From Conus ventricosus (Eukaryota; Mollusca; Gastropoda; Neogastropoda; Conidae), in assembly GCA_018398815.1 (NCBI GenBank), contig CM031595.1, positions 50,396,896 to 50,419,395 of the forward strand: a stretch of 22,500 nt of DNA. The letters are read 5' to 3'. Numbering within the stretch: the first letter of the stretch is position 1; the number at the start of each line of letters is the position of its first letter. The notes beneath the pieces are model-generated. The model was not told the origin of the DNA and did not search any database. It saw nothing but the letters and a program-made list of their open reading frames with translations. The translations under genes were made by a program, and so were the position numbers. Below, in pieces: positions 18,370 to 22,500 of the stretch.

Positions 18370-18420
18370 CCCCTTCATGAGGGGCTGAGGCCTATATGAA
18401 TAAACATTCATTCATTCATT
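18370..18420 (+). other. LINE 3' hairpin and (CATT)n tail
   Basis: A five-pair stem CCCCT/AGGGG with a TCATG loop lies 20 bases before (CATT)4. A 3' hairpin plus a short tandem repeat is the usual recognition signal for reverse transcription in CR1/L2-type LINEs. The second copy keeps the same region as CACCCCTTCAAATGGAGCTG (19962-19981). Confidence 0.7.
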
Positions 18421-18433
18421 CTCTCTCTCACTT

Positions 18434-19380
18434 TCGCTCGCTCGCTCCACTGATAGTAATACGCAATAGGAGGAGGGAAGGGGACAGAAAGAGAGAGAAA
18501 AAGTGGGAAAGAGACTGAGAAAGAACGCTGTTTTACCGGAAGAGAGAGCTTTGCGGCGCAGTTGTCACTGTACATCACTGTCTTGACCACCTCCCTCTCT
18601 CTCCCCACTCATCTTCAGCTTTCTACAGAGGAAGAGCCACGCTCGGAACTTTTTCCCCAAAGATGTAGATGACAGTGGACCAGTATCTCTCTCGCCTTCT
18701 CACTATTCGCCTCTGACGGAATCTGATGGCTCGTGCAGGCAATTAACCGCTTCCAGTCGAGAGAATTGTTCAACTGGCCCCTCCATTACCATGTAATGCA
18801 GCTTCTTGTCTGCAGTTCAGCGGTCGGCTTAGTGCATGCATATTGCCTTTCCATCGTGTACGTGATTCAATCTTGATAGTTGGACATTATCAGCTGTGAA
18901 ATGTGGTAAACAGCCAGCCAAAGCGTGACCAATGGGGAGACGCAGAGCCGATCAGATCAACAGGAAGAGGCGGATGTCTTCAATTCGGGCTATGGAACTC
19001 CACAGGGTCAAAGCGAAAACACTGATCCTGTCATCTGTACATCTCTGGTTCATTGTTCAAAGGTTCACCGTTGCCTCTCAACTGCATTATGATGTTGAGC
19101 CTCATAAGAGAAGATAATACGCAAACGAAAAGAAGTTGAACGATAATTCAGAAAGCATCCCGCCAGTGTGTAATCTTCACTTGCAGGGCTAGACATTAAC
19201 ATGCCCATTTTTTTTATCATCTGTGTCATACGATCAACTTTTTCTTCATTTCAGGAGCAAGATGTAAAACTGAAAACAGCCGAAAGAACTCGACATTGAT
19301 GACAGTGGTAATCATGATAGCTTGCCCTGATCTTTAGTCAAAGGATTATGTATGGGGACGGTGAGCTGAAAACCGATTGT
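18434..19380. other. no gene established; two protein-like open segments
   Basis: After acceptor-like CTTTCTACAG (ends 18628), 18629-18796 is open for 55 codons (RKSHARNFFPK...HYSPLTESDGSC...) up to TAA. In another frame, about 18913-19086 is open (VTNGETQSRSDQQEEADVFN...). Both are Ser/Thr/Gln-rich, like a cytoplasmic tail or disordered region, but have no start, donor or recognised family. Treated as unproven. Confidence 0.2.
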
Positions 19381-19381
19381 C

Positions 19382-19386
<5 letters not shown>

Positions 19387-19439
<53 letters not shown>
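19387..19439. repeat. (CT)n-(CA)n microsatellite
   Basis: (CT)n at 19387-19418 passes into (CA)n at 19418-19439, directly abutting the LINE fragment. Confidence 0.97.
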
Positions 19440-20005
19440 TCCAAACGACTTGTATGGGGAACTTGGAAGATTCCCTATCTATTTGAATTCATTTATAAAA
19501 TGTGTAAGGTACTGGCTTAAACTGGTACGTATGGCGAACAAAGACTACCAGCCAAAGCTTGCAAAACATTGTTTGACCTGGATATGAGAGGGAAAACTAC
19601 ATGGGAATCAAACGATTTTCTTATAGAGACTGCTGAAAAGTAATCATTTAGTAGAAGTAGAAGCATATCTGTCCGTGAACATGAATAGATTTATTAGGTC
19701 TGAACTGACAAAATTTAGGTTTGCTGTTTGGGATATTGCTGTGCATCGTCAGAGATATAATGTAAAGATTATCGACATCCAGCAGTTTTCAAGTTAGTCT
19801 GTCTTGTCATCAAGAAATGAAAATGTGACAACGAATCTTGCAATGCATCCATCTTTTCAGGTCATTCAAAAGCAGGAGTGATATGACATTAGTAAATGCA
19901 TATGTTGTGGAATTTCATATTTTAGTAATACAATACCTTGTCTCAATGTGCTGATTATTACTCACCCCTTCAAATGGAGCTGAGACCTTTTCTTGAATAC
20001 ATTAT
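19438..20005 (+). mobile_element. 5'-truncated second copy of the same LINE family
   Basis: The translation NDLYGELGRFPIYLNSFIKC then VRYWLKLVRM aligns with NDLVYGETNRFPTYVNAAVN then CVRYWFKLLHM of the first copy (17589-17688). Further on, AYLSVNMNRF and TKFRFAVWDIAVHRQRYN align with QYLKANMDRK and NRFRLGISDLNVHRFRYK. About 75 codons between these blocks, and part of the end, are deleted. The 3' UTR (CACCCCTTCAAATGGAGCTG) matches the first copy's hairpin region. It is clearly diverged, so it is an independent insertion rather than a recent duplicate. Confidence 0.8.
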
Positions 20006-20010
20006 CGTTA

Positions 20011-20157
20011 TCTCTCCTCTCTCTCTCTCTCTCCTTCTCTCTCTCTCTCTCTCTCTCTCTTCAAATACTCAGTTTAGTTACTGTGTTGACTATGATTACA
20101 TAATGACCCCCCCTTTTTTTGGGTCATGGGAGAAAGCCAGTTCATTACGTACATTGT

Positions 20158-20198
<41 letters not shown>

Positions 20199-20202
20199 CT
20201 CT

Positions 20203-20236
<34 letters not shown>

Positions 20237-20532
20237 GTTTGCCTGTCTGTCCATTAGCATGTGATTCAGAGATAAGTATACTGATTAGTTACATTCATGA
20301 TGTGTACAGTATTATGATACGATTTCCTAGTCAAAGGGCAGAAGGTCAGGTTCATTACATACATTGTTATTCTCTCCCTCTCCCCCCCCCCCCCCCCCCC
20401 ACCACCACCACCCCACCGTTCAGACAGTCCCTTACCACATCATCTACAGGTCAGAGTGCTGATCAGGTACATTCACACAGTATTACGACATGATTTCCTA
20501 TTGTGAACCCACTCTCCCTTGGCATGGGCAGA

Positions 20533-20573
<41 letters not shown>
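20011..20573. repeat. (CT)n-punctuated, diverged tandem units
   Basis: (CT)n tracts at 20011-20060, 20161-20236 and 20536-20573, and a C run at 20382-20400. Between them are related segments: GATT/GATC-AG-TACATTCA...ACAGTATTA-GA-A-GATTTCCTA occurs at 20282-20332 and 20460-20501, and CAG-TTCATTAC-TACATTGT at 20140-20157 and 20347-20367. Confidence 0.75.
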
Positions 20574-20574
<1 letters not shown>

Positions 20575-20579
20575 AGACT

Positions 20580-20686
20580 GTGAAACATTTCCTCCACCCC
20601 ACCCCCACCCATTCCCTCCCTTCTTTCCCTAAACCCCTTCCACCCCCACCCCCCCCACCACCCCCCCCCCCCCCCCCCCCCCCCCC
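20580..20686. repeat. C-rich tract with poly-C
   Basis: C-rich sequence ending in 27 C (20660-20686). Confidence 0.95.
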
Positions 20687-20720
20687 TTAACAACACAAAC
20701 AAAGAATCACGCGTTCTCAA

Positions 20721-21224
20721 ATGAAACCAGTTTACACAATCCCTGACAGATCACCGTTTACACGCCGCCCCGAAGGCACCCCTGTCTCGTTCCTCTTTCC
20801 ACCCATTTCCCCACCAGAGACAAACAGCAGAGGCACCTCTCCAGGCACGCTCTCCGCTCACAGCACCGATGCTGATGTCAGTCAGCCTGGTCTCTGGTTA
20901 CTGTCAGCTGGAGGGGAAATCGGCACAAAAAGAAATAATGTTTCCGGTCGTCAAGTCAACAAAGAGAACACGGGAGCAAAGCTTTCAACGAACAGCACAG
21001 CTCGCAGCGTTTGTTTTACGTGGCGAATCAATGGCAGAGGCATGAGACTTTTCCCCGGCAGAGCTTACAGAGGGAGGGGTAGGGGGGTTGGGGGGGGGGC
21101 GGCACTCTTTGCCACTGGCACTGACATAAGTATCAGTGGTGTTACAGACGATTTTCCGCAACCGCTTTTCCTTGTCAGTCACATGTCATACCATCTCTGT
21201 GAAATTCACTTCCATTTCTCTTAG
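20721..21224 (+). other. long open frame of unknown status
   Basis: One hundred and sixty-seven codons from ATG with no low-complexity repeat except a short GRGRGVGGG stretch. The composition is Ser/Thr/Gly/Pro-rich, and no domain, signal peptide or membrane segment is visible. No promoter-like or splice-site context supports it. Probably chance in GC-richer DNA. Confidence 0.15.
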
Positions 21225-21840
21225 CTTCTCCTCCCCCAGCCCCACCCCCACAACACTCACACTCGCTTTCAGTGGCCCCTCAGTGAAAGTGGGTTGCACT
21301 CCAGTTTCATATTTTGCATTTAACATCACCACCAAATACAGTTTGATATATTAGGATAAATTATTCAAGAAAGCGGGAAGTCGTAGCGTTAGCATTTGCA
21401 GAACAACCGTTACGACGGGTAATTTGTCTCCCAGAGACGACCACACCCGAACTCTTATGTCATCGTCCAAGCAGCCAGAAGTCCACAGGCAGCAATAACT
21501 TTGAAACCGCGATAAGGCCCCCCCATCAGAAAAGACCCAGCACTGCTGCTAAGTCACGAGGCGTCAGACTGTTTACAGACTACTAATTCAATCGTAGATC
21601 CCCTCCACCCAGCTGATGACAAGAAAACGGACCGATCACAGAACCAGACGAACTGCGTATGCTAGGCGCCTGTATCAACATGATGACCATGACTGCATCG
21701 TCCCAAAGATAGCCCCCATCACCTTCCTGTGCAGACTCCTCACTCTGCCATGAACATCAAGAGGAAGGCGTCAAGAGTGACGTCACCACAGGACTAAAAA
21801 GAGCATAAAAAAACACATTCTGATACTTTCCTTCCCCTTT
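21225..21840. other. no gene recognised
   Basis: Mixed sequence. A perfect CRE-type palindrome GTGACGTCAC lies at about 21777-21786, with no gene start visible close by. Confidence 0.45.
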
Positions 21841-21960
21841 TATATGATGGTGTGTTATATGATGGTGTGTTATATCATGGTATAGTATATGATGGTGTGT
21901 TATATGATGGTGTGTTATATCATGGTATAGTATATGATGGTGTGTTATATGATGGTGTGA
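21841..21960 (+). repeat. 15-bp tandem repeat with 45-bp higher-order period
   Basis: Eight 15-mers in the order A A B A A B A A', where A is TATATGATGGTGTGT and B is TATATCATGGTATAG. The array is nearly perfect. As the unit is a multiple of three, it reads as a YDGVL-type pentapeptide repeat, but no gene context supports coding. Confidence 0.97.
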
Positions 21961-22371
21961 TTGTCATGCACAAACCGCTAGGCCCTATAACGTGTACCGA
22001 AAAGCTCCAACGAAAATTCATGAATCGGAACCGGATTCCGTAACACGCTTGACTGAACACTTCTGTTTCCCTGACGGCTGTGTTTACAACCACCACCAAA
22101 TTCTGTCGTTCTTGACACTGAAAGGGTCTGAGCACAGATGGAGAAGAAAAATAGACAAAGGGACAAGAATTTTACCCTGGAGACAGTGAAATACAGATCT
22201 GCCGTCGCTACCTGCTCAGTCTCGTGTCAGGTAGTTTACTAATAGCTCAGAGGAAATGCACCCGAGTCACCCCCCTTGCTTGCTGCATGCACGCCCTGCA
22301 GTGACTCAGCCTCGCTGCCAGCCGCCCATGACGCGGAGAGTGTGTGCGGTCCGCGCTCGCAGGGCGAAGGC
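21961..22371. promoter_or_regulatory. possible CpG-rich upstream region of a gene
   Basis: GC and CpG content rise toward 22372, with an AP-1-like TGACTCA at about 22301-22307. No TATA box is seen. Promoter function is inferred only from the candidate exon that follows. Confidence 0.25.
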
Positions 22372-22481
22372 ATGGCAGAGCCGCTGTGCGAGATCTCTGT
22401 GTCTGATGCGGATACCCTGTCCCTAACTGGAGTTTACCAGCGTTTTCTGTATATATTCAGCGCAGTACTGGGCGGTACAGT
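22372..22481 (+). CDS. possible first coding exon of an unrecognised gene
   Basis: ATG in a favourable context (AGGCATGGC) opens 36 codons (MAEPLCEISVSDADTLSLTG and VYQRFLYIFSAVLGGT) ending in a donor GGTACAGT-GTGAGT. The second half is hydrophobic (YQRFLYIFSAVLGGT) and could begin a membrane segment. The sequence upstream is CpG-rich, as expected at an animal promoter. The family is not recognised and the gene continues past the window edge. Confidence 0.35.
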
Positions 22482-22500
22482 GTGAGTGCATGACAATACG

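Larger units (their letters stand above)
13578..18424 (+). mobile_element. near full-length, decayed APE-type LINE
   Basis: The order is: GC-rich 5' leader; ORF1 with a 2A peptide, coiled coil and L1-ORF1p-like RNA-binding region (to 14725); ORF2 with an APE endonuclease (about 14930-15730) and reverse transcriptase (about 16385-17350); a C-terminal Cys/His region; a 3' UTR with hairpin CCCCT-TCATG-AGGGG (18370-18384); and a (CATT)n tail (18405-18420). Flanking CTCTCACTT copies suggest a 9-bp target-site duplication. About ten frameshifts and stops make it inactive. The layout fits CR1/L2-like or Tx1/L1-like LINEs; the clade cannot be fixed by eye. No RNase H is present. Confidence 0.85.

Noticed and set aside
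21611..21630. CTGATGA...GAAAA near 21615 as a hammerhead core
   Set aside because: Only two bases could form stem II and there is no stem I or III pairing.

Overview
This is non-coding-rich eukaryotic nuclear DNA, almost certainly from an invertebrate animal and most likely a mollusc. The pointers are dense long (GA)n, (CA)n and (AT)n microsatellites and homopolymer G runs, splice-bounded short exons, a THAP-domain exon, an APE-type LINE with a 2A peptide (reported in mollusc, sea urchin and amphioxus LINEs), and hammerhead-ribozyme repeats of the kind reported in animal genomes. The species assignment is inference; no rRNA or mitochondrial marker is present.
Layout. 1-3400 holds microsatellites, G runs, a tRNA-like relic and one copy of a dispersed repeat (2337-2722; sister copy 4233-4620). 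3424-4089 (minus) holds a possible orphan exon and the remains of a retrotransposon RNase H domain. 4640-5770 is an old ~37-bp minisatellite split by (CA)n. 6103-6724 is the 5' end of a plus-strand gene: promoter, a 10-codon first exon and a second exon, both with good splice sites. 7290-9985 is a ribozyme-rich nest: a hammerhead-like motif, a 513-bp unit repeated 1.35 times, then about 2.5 tandem copies of a ~665-bp monomer, each with a textbook type I hammerhead on the minus strand, closed by a second copy of the first hammerhead-like motif. 10647-11062 is the 5' end of a minus-strand THAP-domain gene, with a Z-DNA-prone tract just upstream. 13578-18424 is a near full-length but decayed LINE (ORF1 with 2A peptide, coiled coil and RNA-binding domain; ORF2 with APE endonuclease and reverse transcriptase; 3' hairpin and (CATT)n tail). 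A second truncated copy of the same family is at 19438-20005. The rest is microsatellite, a 15/45-bp repeat at 21841-21960, and a possible first exon at 22372-22481.
The most notable points are: (1) the retrozyme-like array of canonical hammerhead ribozymes flanked by a second hammerhead family; (2) a promoter module, including a 21-bp identical block and an ETS-type box, shared between two unrelated gene starts 4.8 kb apart on opposite strands; (3) the 2A peptide in the LINE ORF1, preceded by a hydrophobic leader; (4) the repeated association of this LINE family with (CT)n tracts. No complete, intact protein-coding gene lies within the window.
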